A stretch of 64,000 nt of DNA from G963662605 sp963662605 (GTDB lineage: Bacteria; Bacteroidota; Ignavibacteria; Ignavibacteriales; Ignavibacteriaceae), in NCBI GenBank assembly GCA_963662605.1, contig OY759785.1, positions 3,286,001 to 3,350,000 of the forward strand. The letters run 5' to 3'. The notes beneath the pieces were generated by a model. It saw nothing but the letters and a program-made list of their open reading frames with translations, was not told the DNA's origin and ran no database searches. Position 1 is the first letter of the stretch; each line of letters starts with the position of its first letter. The position numbers and the translations under genes were made by a program. Of the stretch, positions 1-8,362 are shown in pieces.

Positions 1-518
1 AATGCTCCACCCTTGTCATCAACAATTATTTTTGAAACATTGGCAATGCCGGGAGCTCTATCTATAAAGATAAGAGGCACGCCCAGATTCATGACTTTAT
101 CAAAAACCGCCAAATCCTGCGTTTCCTGAGTTACTGAAACGATTAAGCCGTCAACCCGCATTGATAAGAGAGACAAAATGTGCTTTCTTTCTCTTTCGGC
201 AGACTCTTGCGAAACAGTTAAAACGATTTCGTAATTATTTTCGAACGCCGCATCATATATGGCTTCAATAACGGAAGCAAAAAAGATGTGCGCGATTTTA
301 GGCACAACCAAGCCTATGGTATTCGATCTTCTTGAGGACAAATTCCTTGCCATAAAGTTAGGCATATAGCCCATTTTTTCAGCAAGCTCTTTAACCTTTT
401 GGGTTGTTTCGGAAGAAATGTCGGGATGATTCCTTAAAGCCTTCGAGACAGTAACTGTCGAAACCTTAAGTTTTTTCGCCAAATCTTCAAGTTTTACGGG
501 ACGAAACCGGCTATTCAT
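1..518 (-). CDS. LacI-family transcriptional regulator, 3' end cut by window
   Basis: The reverse strand encodes an open frame from ATG at 518 running off the window start (about 172 residues visible). The N-terminus is a classic LacI helix-turn-helix (LEDLAKKLKVSTVTVSKALR, with the hinge helix near residues 48-60 and the MARNLSSRRSNTIGLVVP junction), followed by the beginning of a periplasmic-binding-protein-like effector domain. It is the last visible gene of the minus-strand pectin/hexuronate cluster, about 95 bp after kduI, so it is probably the local repressor responding to a galacturonate or KDG-type metabolite. Its likely operator is the LacI-type palindrome at 16815-16826 (inference). 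Fold assignment is secure; ligand and targets are inferred. Confidence 0.93.
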   Translation of the reverse strand, partial: MNSRFRPVKLEDLAKKLKVSTVTVSKALRNHPDISSETTQKVKELAEKMGYMPNFMARNLSSRRSNTIGLVVPKIAHIFFASVIEAIYDAAFENNYEIVLTVSQESAERERKHILSLLSMRVDGLIVSVTQETQDLAVFDKVMNLGVPLIFIDRAPGIANVSKIIVDDKGGA

Positions 519-613
519 TGTATATCCATATGTTAAAAATAATTAATTACTTTATAAAGTTATAATATACGGAAAAAATATATCATTTACTTACGATAAA
601 GTCATCATTTAAG

Positions 614-1444
614 CTACTTTAATTCCTGCAAACCAATTCCGTCCATATCTCCGAATTCCTGGTTTTCACCACCCATCGCCCAAACAAAGGTATAATTCTT
701 TGTTCCGGCGGCTGAATGCAGCGAATAACTTGGGGAAACAACTGCTTGTTCATTTCTTATTATAAGGTGCCGTGTTTCTGTTGGCTCACCCATCAAATGC
801 ACAACAAATTGATCATCCAAATCGAAATACATATAAACTTCGCTTCGTCTTGGATGAGTATGTGCCGGCATGGTGTTCCAAATACTGCCCGGTGCAAGCT
901 CCGTCATGCCCATGACAATCTGGCAAGTCGGTAATATTTGCGGAGCGATATATCTGCGCAAAACCCGGACGTTCGCTTCATCCTGAGTCCCTAATTCTGC
1001 TTTATACGCTTCATCACGGGTAACCTTGCGTGTCGGATAGGCTGTGTGGGCGGGATAGCTGACTAAATAAAACTTTGCCGGATTCTTAGAATCCGCACTT
1101 TTGAATTTTATTGTCTTTACGCCTCTGCCGACATACAGCATATCTTTACGAACTAACTCGTAGGATGTATCATCAACAACGACACTTCCCGTGCCGCCGA
1201 TGTTTACAACACCGAGTTCTCTTCTTTCACAAAAATATTCCGAAGCCGTTTCCTGCTTGGTCCCAACCAAAGATAACTCTTTATCTGTCGGAACGGCAGA
1301 ACCGATTATCCCACGGTCAACATCAGTGTATAGTACTTCGAGTTCACCGGTTTTAAATAAATTATCCAATAAAAAATGCTTGCGAAGATCAGCAGTTCCC
1401 ATTGTCTTATAACTGATGGGATCGGGAATATACATGCGTTTCAT
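614..1444 (-). CDS. kduI: 5-dehydro-4-deoxy-D-glucuronate isomerase (KduI)
   Basis: This 276-residue protein matches the length and sequence of KduI, the cupin-fold cytoplasmic isomerase that converts 5-keto-4-deoxyuronate (DKI) to 3-deoxy-D-glycero-2,5-hexodiulosonate (DKII) in pectin breakdown. Seen directly are the family segment near residues 190-205 with its metal ligands (PAHTHPRRSEVYMYF: two His and a Glu) and a later His in SLHSAAG. It starts at ATG 1444, only 4 bp after the KDPG aldolase stop, so the two are co-transcribed. The upstream GH105 and the KdgF-like cupin at 21852-22205 would supply its substrate. KduD, the next enzyme, is not in the window. Confidence 0.95.
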   Translation of the reverse strand: MKRMYIPDPISYKTMGTADLRKHFLLDNLFKTGELEVLYTDVDRGIIGSAVPTDKELSLVGTKQETASEYFCERRELGVVNIGGTGSVVVDDTSYELVRKDMLYVGRGVKTIKFKSADSKNPAKFYLVSYPAHTAYPTRKVTRDEAYKAELGTQDEANVRVLRRYIAPQILPTCQIVMGMTELAPGSIWNTMPAHTHPRRSEVYMYFDLDDQFVVHLMGEPTETRHLIIRNEQAVVSPSYSLHSAAGTKNYTFVWAMGGENQEFGDMDGIGLQELK

Positions 1445-1448
1445 CGTT

Positions 1449-2105
1449 TTAGCCTTTCAAAGCGTTCTTTGCATTTTTGAAATTGTTAGTCAGGGTCTGT
1501 GCTCTTTCAGTAAGTGCATCCCAGTTTTCATCAGCAATTGCTTTCTTGTCGAGTAAATCTCCACCAATAGCGACAGTCAATGCACCGGCATTAACCCATT
1601 CATGAACGTTAGTAATTGAAACACCACCGGTAGGCATGAGTTTCAAATATGGGAACGGAGCCAATAAATCTTTGAAGTAACGAGGACCTAAAGTTGTCGC
1701 AGGGAATACTTTAATAATATCTCCGCCTGCTTTCCAACCGGCTATAACCTCTGTCGGGGTGTAGCAGCCAGGCATACAAGGAACATCAAGCTCTTTACAT
1801 GTAGCAATAACTTCGGGATTCATGATCGGGCTTACGACGAACTGGGCACCGGCTTCAATAACTGCTTTTGCATCTTCTTTTGTTAATACCGTACCGGCGC
1901 CGATGATTGAATCACCGCTGTTTGTTTTTACTAATTCGCGAATAATTTCAACTGCATTCGGAACAGTCATCGTGATTTCGATATTTTTTACTCCGCCTTT
2001 GCTGACGGCTTCGATAACTTTCATTAATTTTTTACTGTCGGTCATTCTGATAACCGCGAACACACCATTATCAACTAATTTTTGTAATGTTTCAGCTTTG
2101 CTCAT
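1449..2105 (-). CDS. eda: 2-dehydro-3-deoxy-phosphogluconate (KDPG) aldolase
   Basis: The 218-residue protein belongs to the KDPG/KHG aldolase family, class I TIM-barrel enzymes that cleave KDPG to pyruvate and glyceraldehyde 3-phosphate. Arg20 (FAVIR), Glu43 (NIEIT) and the Schiff-base Lys132 (DIIKVFPA) are all in place, as is the phosphate-binding LMPTGG loop. It ends the hexuronate/pectin catabolic route, feeding central metabolism. It lies directly upstream of kduI (4-bp gap) and about 260 bp downstream of the GH105 gene, with a perfect 38-bp palindrome in between. Confidence 0.94.
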   Translation of the reverse strand: MSKAETLQKLVDNGVFAVIRMTDSKKLMKVIEAVSKGGVKNIEITMTVPNAVEIIRELVKTNSGDSIIGAGTVLTKEDAKAVIEAGAQFVVSPIMNPEVIATCKELDVPCMPGCYTPTEVIAGWKAGGDIIKVFPATTLGPRYFKDLLAPFPYLKLMPTGGVSITNVHEWVNAGALTVAIGGDLLDKKAIADENWDALTERAQTLTNNFKNAKNALKG

Positions 2106-2363
2106 AGTATCTAACTTCTCTTTCTTTATTTATATTATTATTTAGAGTTTTCATTATAACTTTCATAGTCTTATATAATTACTACGAAAATAGTTTATCA
2201 ACATAGAACTAAGGATATGTTGTTCTGTTCTACTTCCTAACCCATGAGTTAACTCATGGGTTAGGAAGTGGACAAAGGCTGTTTATCCTCTAATAGCCAA
2301 AACTCTCCATTGCGGAAGAGCTTCACTTACGTTTGAAAAATCAATCCTGAAGGGCGAGAAAAA
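2106..2363. other. Gap between GH105 and KDPG aldolase genes
   Basis: No credible ORF is present. The 258-bp gap is AT-rich and contains the perfect palindrome at 2232-2269. Because the palindrome sits downstream of the GH105 gene and upstream of eda-kduI, it could attenuate or terminate transcription, but no run of U follows it on the minus strand. The eda-kduI pair may have its own promoter in 2106-2230. Confidence 0.5.
2232..2269. repeat. Perfect 38-bp palindrome (19-bp arms, no loop), family A
   Basis: The arms are exact reverse complements meeting at a GTTAAC centre between 2250 and 2251. The core AACCCATnnGTTAACnnATGGGTT is shared with the palindrome at 58595-58624, where the differing bases change in pairs so that the symmetry is kept. 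This suggests a dispersed repeat family rather than a gene-specific site. Confidence 0.85.
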
Positions 2364-4286
2364 TTACTTTCCTACTACTTTACCCTTACCCAGCAGCCAT
2401 TCTATTAAATTCTTACCGGCTTTGTTGTTTTCAAAGCCCGTTGTCAGTTTTCTGGTATCCCAGTATTCATTGTACAACCACGGATCACCCAAAGCATATA
2501 CATAACCTTTGCCCAATTGAACTCCGGCCATAATAAGTTTGCCGTTTTCAACTAAGATAGAATCCACTTTTGCAGTTGCGCTGATAGTGGAAATTTCCTT
2601 CAAATAAATTTTCTTCACACCGTTAAATATCGGATGACGTGGAAAATTTTTCGAGGCGCCCTGCTCAAAGTTATTTCCCTGGACTTTATGCAGACTGTTT
2701 TCATCAAACTTTAATCCGAATGCAGCCATCAGTTCATTCAAATGCTTGAACTCACAATTCGTGCTGTCATTTGCCAATATGCAAAGCACACCGCCTTTGC
2801 TTACCCAATCTTTAATAACTGCGATGGACTTAGTATCTATATAATTCGGTTCTTTTGTCTCCGCGGGAGTATCAGGATCTACGATAATATAAACACTACT
2901 GCTATCTAAAGCTTTTTTTGTCGGGGCAGTATAAATAGTTTTCAGTCCTGCGCCCATTCTCTGCATGCACTTACCCCACTCCGAAAATCCTGAAAAAGCT
3001 GTGTCGGCCCAAACATAATGATAGCGGACACCGTTTTTCCATTCATTATTGAAGTAGTTATCAAGCGCGACCACCTTACCTTTGGCTTCCGTTGCCAATT
3101 CCAATTCCAAAGCAGCCAGTATCAACGGACCATAACCCTTCATATCGTTAACACGGGTTGGTTCACTTAAATAATAAGCAACACTTCCGTCACGATAGGG
3201 ATTACCGCCTAAACCGGAAACTTTAACCGTGTTTTTCAGATTCAGAACACCTGTCGGTTTTTGAAATATAAAATTTTTCTGAACAGATGCAAATGATTCC
3301 TGGGCAGCTTTTAAATAATCCTGATTTAAATAACCCTCATTGTAGCCTTTAGCAAAGCCATAAATGTACATCAACGAGCCGGAGGTTTCAATGTAGTTAC
3401 CCTTTTCAGCGGGTTTATCAAGCACCTGGAACCATAATTTGGTATTACCGTCCCGCACCTGTAAAAGGCTTTCTGAAAGATTCTGCAATATTTTTACTAA
3501 TTCTTTTTTCCCGGGATTTCGATCGGGAATTATTTCCAGGACATCGGTTATAGCCATCATATACCAACCGATTGAGCGGCTCCAAAAATTCGGCGAAGTA
3601 CCGGTTTCCGGATTAGCCCATTTCTGAGTTTTACTTTCATCCCAGCCATGATATAACAGGCCTGTTTTCGGATCCTTGGCATGCAGCGCGATCAATCTGA
3701 ATTGATTAATGACATCATTCATTGCGGCAGTGTCATTGAACATTTGGGCATAGGTCGCGTAGAATGGTTCAGCCATGTAAAGGCCGTCAAGCCACATCTG
3801 CGAAGGATAAATTTTCTTATGCCAAAATCCGCCTTCTTTTGTACGCGGATGTTTTGCTAATTGTTCTCTCAGTTTTTCGGCAGCTCTTTTATACTTCTCT
3901 TCGCCTTCGAGAGTATAAAAACGCAAGGCGGCTCTTCCGGGAGTTATGTTATCAAGATTGTATTCATCCTGAGAGTACGTCTTAATATTTCCGCTATTCT
4001 CAATATAATAATCCAGATTTCTTTTCGCGTAGTCGTAAATGGCAACATCACGCGTTTTCTGAAACACTCTAAACAGAGCCTCAATCATGAGTCCCTGTTC
4101 ATAATTCCATTTCCGACTCTTTGCTTCATCCTTATATATTATCGAATCGGGATTAAGCTTGATAAAACTGCGTGCTGCTTGCAGCGAATAGCTTTTATCT
4201 GCCGGCTTCATTCCGGCCAAAGCTGTGGCCGAAAGCAGAATGAAAATCAGCCCATAAACGGATTTACTATATAATTTATTTGTCAT
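2364..4286 (-). CDS. GH105/GH88 unsaturated rhamnogalacturonyl hydrolase with C-terminal DUF4350-like domain
   Basis: This 640-residue exported protein has an N-terminal hydrophobic signal (residues 4-25). An (alpha/alpha)6-barrel domain of the YteR/YesR type follows, spanning about 35-375. The expected catalytic Asp is in MWLDGLYMAEPF (Asp167), and the family motif NFWSRSIGWYMMA follows. It removes the unsaturated uronic acid from oligosaccharides released by pectate or rhamnogalacturonan lyases. Residues about 430-640 form a second domain (VYIIVDPDTP, IKDWVSKGGVLCILAND, YALGDPWLYNEYWD) resembling DUF4350/GATase-like modules that follow such hydrolases in Bacteroidota. It is 23 bp downstream of the GH28 gene, in the same operon. 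Confidence 0.9.
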   Translation of the reverse strand: MTNKLYSKSVYGLIFILLSATALAGMKPADKSYSLQAARSFIKLNPDSIIYKDEAKSRKWNYEQGLMIEALFRVFQKTRDVAIYDYAKRNLDYYIENSGNIKTYSQDEYNLDNITPGRAALRFYTLEGEEKYKRAAEKLREQLAKHPRTKEGGFWHKKIYPSQMWLDGLYMAEPFYATYAQMFNDTAAMNDVINQFRLIALHAKDPKTGLLYHGWDESKTQKWANPETGTSPNFWSRSIGWYMMAITDVLEIIPDRNPGKKELVKILQNLSESLLQVRDGNTKLWFQVLDKPAEKGNYIETSGSLMYIYGFAKGYNEGYLNQDYLKAAQESFASVQKNFIFQKPTGVLNLKNTVKVSGLGGNPYRDGSVAYYLSEPTRVNDMKGYGPLILAALELELATEAKGKVVALDNYFNNEWKNGVRYHYVWADTAFSGFSEWGKCMQRMGAGLKTIYTAPTKKALDSSSVYIIVDPDTPAETKEPNYIDTKSIAVIKDWVSKGGVLCILANDSTNCEFKHLNELMAAFGLKFDENSLHKVQGNNFEQGASKNFPRHPIFNGVKKIYLKEISTISATAKVDSILVENGKLIMAGVQLGKGYVYALGDPWLYNEYWDTRKLTTGFENNKAGKNLIEWLLGKGKVVGK

Positions 4287-4309
4287 TAGTCCGGATTTTC
4301 CAAATTTAT

Positions 4310-5713
4310 TTATTTGTTATCCACTAATTTACCGTTAATACTAACATTCTTCAATTCTAATCCGGTAACATGTTCAATAATATTTGCCTCGGAGGCATTA
4401 TTAAAAGTACAGTTTGTTAATTGGACATTCTGAATCGGAGAACGCTGATAGCCTTTAAGCCATAAAACATGGGGACATGTTTTGCAAACCATGTTGTCAA
4501 CATAAACATTTCTTACTGTCGGCGGAAAATCTCCTCCATCGCCTTCTTCATAATTAAAATCCACAAGCACGGCAGCTTCTCTTACTTGTCCGACTTCAAT
4601 ATTTCGGCAATAAACGTTTTCAACGACACCGCCGCGAACGGAATTTGTCTTGATACGTAATGCACGGTCAAGCATTGGGCTATCCATTGTGCAATTCTCC
4701 GCAAAGACATTCCTGACACTTCCGGAAATTTCGCTTCCGATAACAACTCCGCCGTGGCCATCTTTCATGGTGCAGTTCCGGATGATAAGATTTTCGCAAG
4801 CGACATTCACACGCCTGCCATCAGTATTTCTTCCGGATTTGATAGCTATACAATCATCACCGGTATCAAAATAACAGCCGTCAATCAAAACATCTTTCGA
4901 TGATTCGGGATCACAGCCGTCATTATTAGGACCAAGCCCTTTAATAGTAACATTTTTGATGGTAAAGTTTTCACAAAGAACAGGATTATGGAACCACATC
5001 GGTGAATTTTTAAAAGTGACACCCTCAACTAAAATGTTTTTGCACTTGTATGGCTGAAAAAAGTTCGGGCGCAGATAAGAACCATCTCCAAAAACTCTTT
5101 GTTCAGGGGGAACGTTCTTGTCTGCCATTTCCAACAATTTTTTTCTTGCCGGTTTTTGTGAGGGCATTCCTTCTTTCCACCCATATACATCTTTGCCACA
5201 CCAGCTCCACCAATTTTCGTTGCTACCCTGCCCATCCAACAAACCTTCACCGGTAATTGCGATATTCTCAACTCCGTAGGCATATATCAGTGCCGAATAA
5301 CTCATACATTCAGTACCTTCCCAACGCGTAAATACGACCGGAAGATATTTGCTTTTATCCGTACTGAATTTAATTGTCGCGGTTTTTGAAACATAGAGAT
5401 TCACATTATTCTGTAAATGAATAGCTCCGGTTACAAATACACCTTCAGGAACAACCACTCTTCCCCCGCCTTGCTTTGAGCATTCACTAATGGCATCTTT
5501 AAATGCCTGTGTACAGTCAGTTACACCATCTCCGACCGCGCCGTATTTGGTCACAAGGTAGTCTTTGTCCGGGAATGATGGCGGAACGATCCTCTTCTGA
5601 ATCTCTGCGCACACTTGCCATCCGGTTTGCTGTTCCGAAACTTGAGCCGTTGTTGAGCAAGCAAGATTGAATGCGACAACAAATAATACCAAAAATGATT
5701 GAATGTACTTCAT
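4310..5713 (-). CDS. GH28 polygalacturonase, lipoprotein
   Basis: The best start is ATG 5713 (MKYIQSF), giving 467 residues with a signal sequence and lipobox ending FNLAC. The frame extends upstream to 5800, but that extension would cross the terminator at 5759-5798. The mature part is a right-handed parallel beta-helix with all four GH28 signatures: NNDGCDPES, TGDDCIAIKSG, GHGGVVIGSE and RALRIKT. It hydrolyses alpha-1,4-galacturonosyl links in the periplasm or at the cell surface. The GH105 gene follows closely. A strong terminator lies upstream of this start, so GH28-GH105 may also be driven from a promoter in 5714-5758. Confidence 0.93.
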   Translation of the reverse strand: MKYIQSFLVLFVVAFNLACSTTAQVSEQQTGWQVCAEIQKRIVPPSFPDKDYLVTKYGAVGDGVTDCTQAFKDAISECSKQGGGRVVVPEGVFVTGAIHLQNNVNLYVSKTATIKFSTDKSKYLPVVFTRWEGTECMSYSALIYAYGVENIAITGEGLLDGQGSNENWWSWCGKDVYGWKEGMPSQKPARKKLLEMADKNVPPEQRVFGDGSYLRPNFFQPYKCKNILVEGVTFKNSPMWFHNPVLCENFTIKNVTIKGLGPNNDGCDPESSKDVLIDGCYFDTGDDCIAIKSGRNTDGRRVNVACENLIIRNCTMKDGHGGVVIGSEISGSVRNVFAENCTMDSPMLDRALRIKTNSVRGGVVENVYCRNIEVGQVREAAVLVDFNYEEGDGGDFPPTVRNVYVDNMVCKTCPHVLWLKGYQRSPIQNVQLTNCTFNNASEANIIEHVTGLELKNVSINGKLVDNK

Positions 5714-5758
5714 AGTAGTCAAAGGATTTATTATAAAGGGGTGTGTTATAGGAGGCGT

Positions 5759-5798
5759 AAAAAAGCCATGAGGCTGTCCATTCCGGACAGCCTCATGC
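5759..5798 (-). terminator. Rho-independent terminator after the FadL/PorV-like barrel gene
   Basis: A 13-bp perfect stem (5768-5780 with 5786-5798) and a 5-nt loop are followed, in the minus direction, by seven consecutive U (5765-5759). It sits 10 bp past the stop of the 5808-7322 gene and splits the pectin cluster into an uptake half and an enzyme half. Read-through or a new promoter would be needed for GH28-GH105. Confidence 0.85.
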
Positions 5799-5807
5799 AA
5801 ATACTAA

Positions 5808-7322
5808 TTAATTATTAAAAAACGGTATTTCGTATATGATATCAGCAATGACATTGCGGTTAATCTGAACATTACGATAGATGGTGTTTGCCAGCATATC
5901 GTCATATTTCATCTGGTGATATTCATAAGTAACATTCAAATGAATGCCCCAGTAATTGAGTCCGAAGCCGCCTGAATAGATCTGCGTTCTGATCGGATCG
6001 CCAACAAGCGGGTTACCAAAAAACTCGGAAACTTCAACTTTGTCACGTCCACCGGCACGCAATGCGAGCCAGGAGTTAACCTGATAGGAGATACCCGCGC
6101 GTAATTCAGAGCATTTTTTGAACGGATTGGAGTCTGCTCCGCTGTTATCAGTATATACTGCTGATGAGTACGGACGGATTTCATATTCAAGACCGATTTC
6201 GAATTTCTTCTTAACCGGAATTGATATACCAACAGTACCTCTCCAAGGCAATCTGATTTTGTCAGAACCGGCAACTGTACTTACTAAGTGCGCACCGGTG
6301 CTGTCCGTAGTATTTGTATAAGAATAATCGCGATCAATTACCGTTGGCGGTTTTATTGATGCGCCCACATTGAAATACTGGGTTTTATAGATTGCACTGA
6401 TAGTAAACTCCATGCCTTTAAAGTCTGATGTTCCTGCCAGAGTTGTCGTGTAATTTGCAGGATCAAGCCAGAAAGCATAGTAGTGGAGGAAAATTATTTT
6501 TCCTCTGCCGACGTTTTGCTGAAAATCATCGGTAGAACCTTTAATGTACATACCGCTGACACCAACAGATAATTCATCCATAACCTTTGCGGAAATAGCC
6601 GCGCCGTAACCGCTCAGGTTTCCGCTGCGTTCGCTGGTGGTTTGATACCAGTCAACAAGATATGAACCGCTGTTACTCTGAACCACTGTATCAGGAAACG
6701 GACGATAGAAATTAATCGCAGGAGAAAGTGCATTATTATTCTGATAATAATAATTCATGTTCGCATATTCAGTTGCACCAACGGCGGCAGTAAATTCCAT
6801 GTCGAATGCCTTGAACGGCATCGCAGCCATGATCTGGAGCGGATGATTTTTTGATTTACTTGCGCGTGTCCAATCCGGAGTTAAGTTATCAAATTGATGT
6901 GGAACCGTATTGTTTGCAGTATCCTGAAGCGTTTTTGCATCTGCTGGAATTTCCGCATCAGGGATACCGGCGGTCTGGCTGCCCATCAGCAAACTCCACA
7001 TCGGATAGTACTTAACAGGGAAATACTGCTGACTTTGAGATGCAGTCGTCGTCTGGTATAAATTACCTACGGATATCTGTAATCCGGTTATTGTTTGCAG
7101 AGCAGCGGGATTGGAGAACATAACCCCAGCGTCATTTTTCACGCCGATCGTCAATCCACCAATAGCTCTCGATGTTGCAGATTGCATAGAAGTGTGATCT
7201 ACTCCCTGCATAATCAACGGACTTTCCAATGCGCCGTATTTACCGGCGCCCAACCCTTGAGCATTTATTTGGAGGGTTGCGAAGACAACTATTAATAATA
7301 ATATTGATTTTATCATTTTCAT
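5808..7322 (-). CDS. Outer-membrane beta-barrel protein, FadL/PorV-like
   Basis: The 504-residue protein has a signal peptide ending INAQ and then a long barrel with alternating hydrophobic strands and an N-terminal GVMFSNPAAL-type motif. That motif is shared with OmpP1/FadL and PorV-like proteins, as is the late GLEYEIRPY segment. The start at 7322 is supported by an AGGAG ribosome site 7 nt upstream. Its ATG overlaps the stop of the preceding PorV-like gene by 4 bp (ATGA), so the two are translationally coupled. By context it is probably an outer-membrane partner of the TonB receptor and T9SS protein for oligouronides. The function is inferred and the substrate is unknown. Confidence 0.75.
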   Translation of the reverse strand: MKMIKSILLLIVVFATLQINAQGLGAGKYGALESPLIMQGVDHTSMQSATSRAIGGLTIGVKNDAGVMFSNPAALQTITGLQISVGNLYQTTTASQSQQYFPVKYYPMWSLLMGSQTAGIPDAEIPADAKTLQDTANNTVPHQFDNLTPDWTRASKSKNHPLQIMAAMPFKAFDMEFTAAVGATEYANMNYYYQNNNALSPAINFYRPFPDTVVQSNSGSYLVDWYQTTSERSGNLSGYGAAISAKVMDELSVGVSGMYIKGSTDDFQQNVGRGKIIFLHYYAFWLDPANYTTTLAGTSDFKGMEFTISAIYKTQYFNVGASIKPPTVIDRDYSYTNTTDSTGAHLVSTVAGSDKIRLPWRGTVGISIPVKKKFEIGLEYEIRPYSSAVYTDNSGADSNPFKKCSELRAGISYQVNSWLALRAGGRDKVEVSEFFGNPLVGDPIRTQIYSGGFGLNYWGIHLNVTYEYHQMKYDDMLANTIYRNVQINRNVIADIIYEIPFFNN

Positions 7323-8344
7323 AATGATGCTCCTAAGCTTATACGATGAACATCTCCGAGATAATTAGATAGGGGCGTAAAGCTATAATCAAATAGCAAT
7401 CCTATTCCGTTCAATGTCGTCTTGACACCGGCTCCTAAAGTTATACTTTCGGAATCATAATTGAACTTGTAACCGGCGCGCAAAGCAACAGTGTTTTGAA
7501 ATGAGTATTCCAATCCGACGTGTTCCTGCTGAGCGTAATCGTTTGGCTGAAACAAATCAAAAGCAACGGTCACGCGATTCATAGGATCTTCAAATAGTAA
7601 AGCGTTGTTTCCCATTATATCGGCAACAACACCCCAGCGGAATTGTAATGGAGCAGGATTGGATTCTTTTGCATACTTAATTTCAGCACCAAAATTCTGC
7701 GCGGAAATAGCTAATTGAATCGTTTTAAACCCTGTATTATAACGCATACCAAAGTCGAAAAGAAATCCTTGTCCCCAAGTATTTACTTTTTCAGTAGTAC
7801 CTGATTTAGTTTGAGCTGCATATGTATCTCCGTTATACAACGATTCATATGCATACTTAACATTCACGCCCATTGAAAATTTATCCGTTAGCTGCTTGCC
7901 GTAACCGAGACCGGCAATCATAGCGAACGGCTTAAATGTCCGTCCGGTCAACCCGGGATTTTCCAATTTGTTAATGTACGGGCGATTCATACTCGCTTCT
8001 TCCATTGAGCCATAATCAACATATTGAATACCGGCTGCAAATGTTCCCATATTACCAAACGGCATTGAAAACGCTAAGGAACCAAGTTGAGTATCCATGA
8101 TCCATGAAGTATAGGTCATTGATAACTCGTTACTGCTCGAATATACTAACCCGGCCGGGTTCCAAAAATATGCATCCGCTCCGGAAGCCAAAGAGGTATA
8201 CGCATCACCTAGAGCGGCACCTCTTGAACATGGCATTACTTTCAGGAATTGCATTGAGGTGGTTGCCACTTTTTGAGAAAATGTCAACGGAGAGCTAATT
8301 CCGATAAGTATGAGAAATAATATTAGAATTTTATGTTTATTCAT
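7319..8344 (-). CDS. PorV/PorQ-family outer-membrane protein
   Basis: The protein is about 341 residues when started at MNKHKIL (ATG 8344), which leaves a normal spacing to the AGGAA site; ATG 8353 is an alternative. It has a signal peptide ending TFSQ, then the PorV-type N-terminus (SRGAALGDAYTSLASGADAYFWNPAGL) and a barrel ending DVHRISLGASL. PorV proteins are T9SS outer-membrane shuttle components that bind the C-terminal domains of secreted clients. In this operon it lies directly after a T9SS client gene, which suggests a dedicated carrier or anchor. It is coupled to the next gene by a 4-bp overlap. Confidence 0.82.
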   Translation of the reverse strand: MNKHKILILFLILIGISSPLTFSQKVATTSMQFLKVMPCSRGAALGDAYTSLASGADAYFWNPAGLVYSSSNELSMTYTSWIMDTQLGSLAFSMPFGNMGTFAAGIQYVDYGSMEEASMNRPYINKLENPGLTGRTFKPFAMIAGLGYGKQLTDKFSMGVNVKYAYESLYNGDTYAAQTKSGTTEKVNTWGQGFLFDFGMRYNTGFKTIQLAISAQNFGAEIKYAKESNPAPLQFRWGVVADIMGNNALLFEDPMNRVTVAFDLFQPNDYAQQEHVGLEYSFQNTVALRAGYKFNYDSESITLGAGVKTTLNGIGLLFDYSFTPLSNYLGDVHRISLGASL

Positions 8345-8362
8345 TGATGACATTTCCTATTT

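Noticed and set aside
5714..5800. Earlier start for the GH28 gene at 5800
   Set aside because: It would place the coding region across a strong terminator and before the lipoprotein signal sequence.
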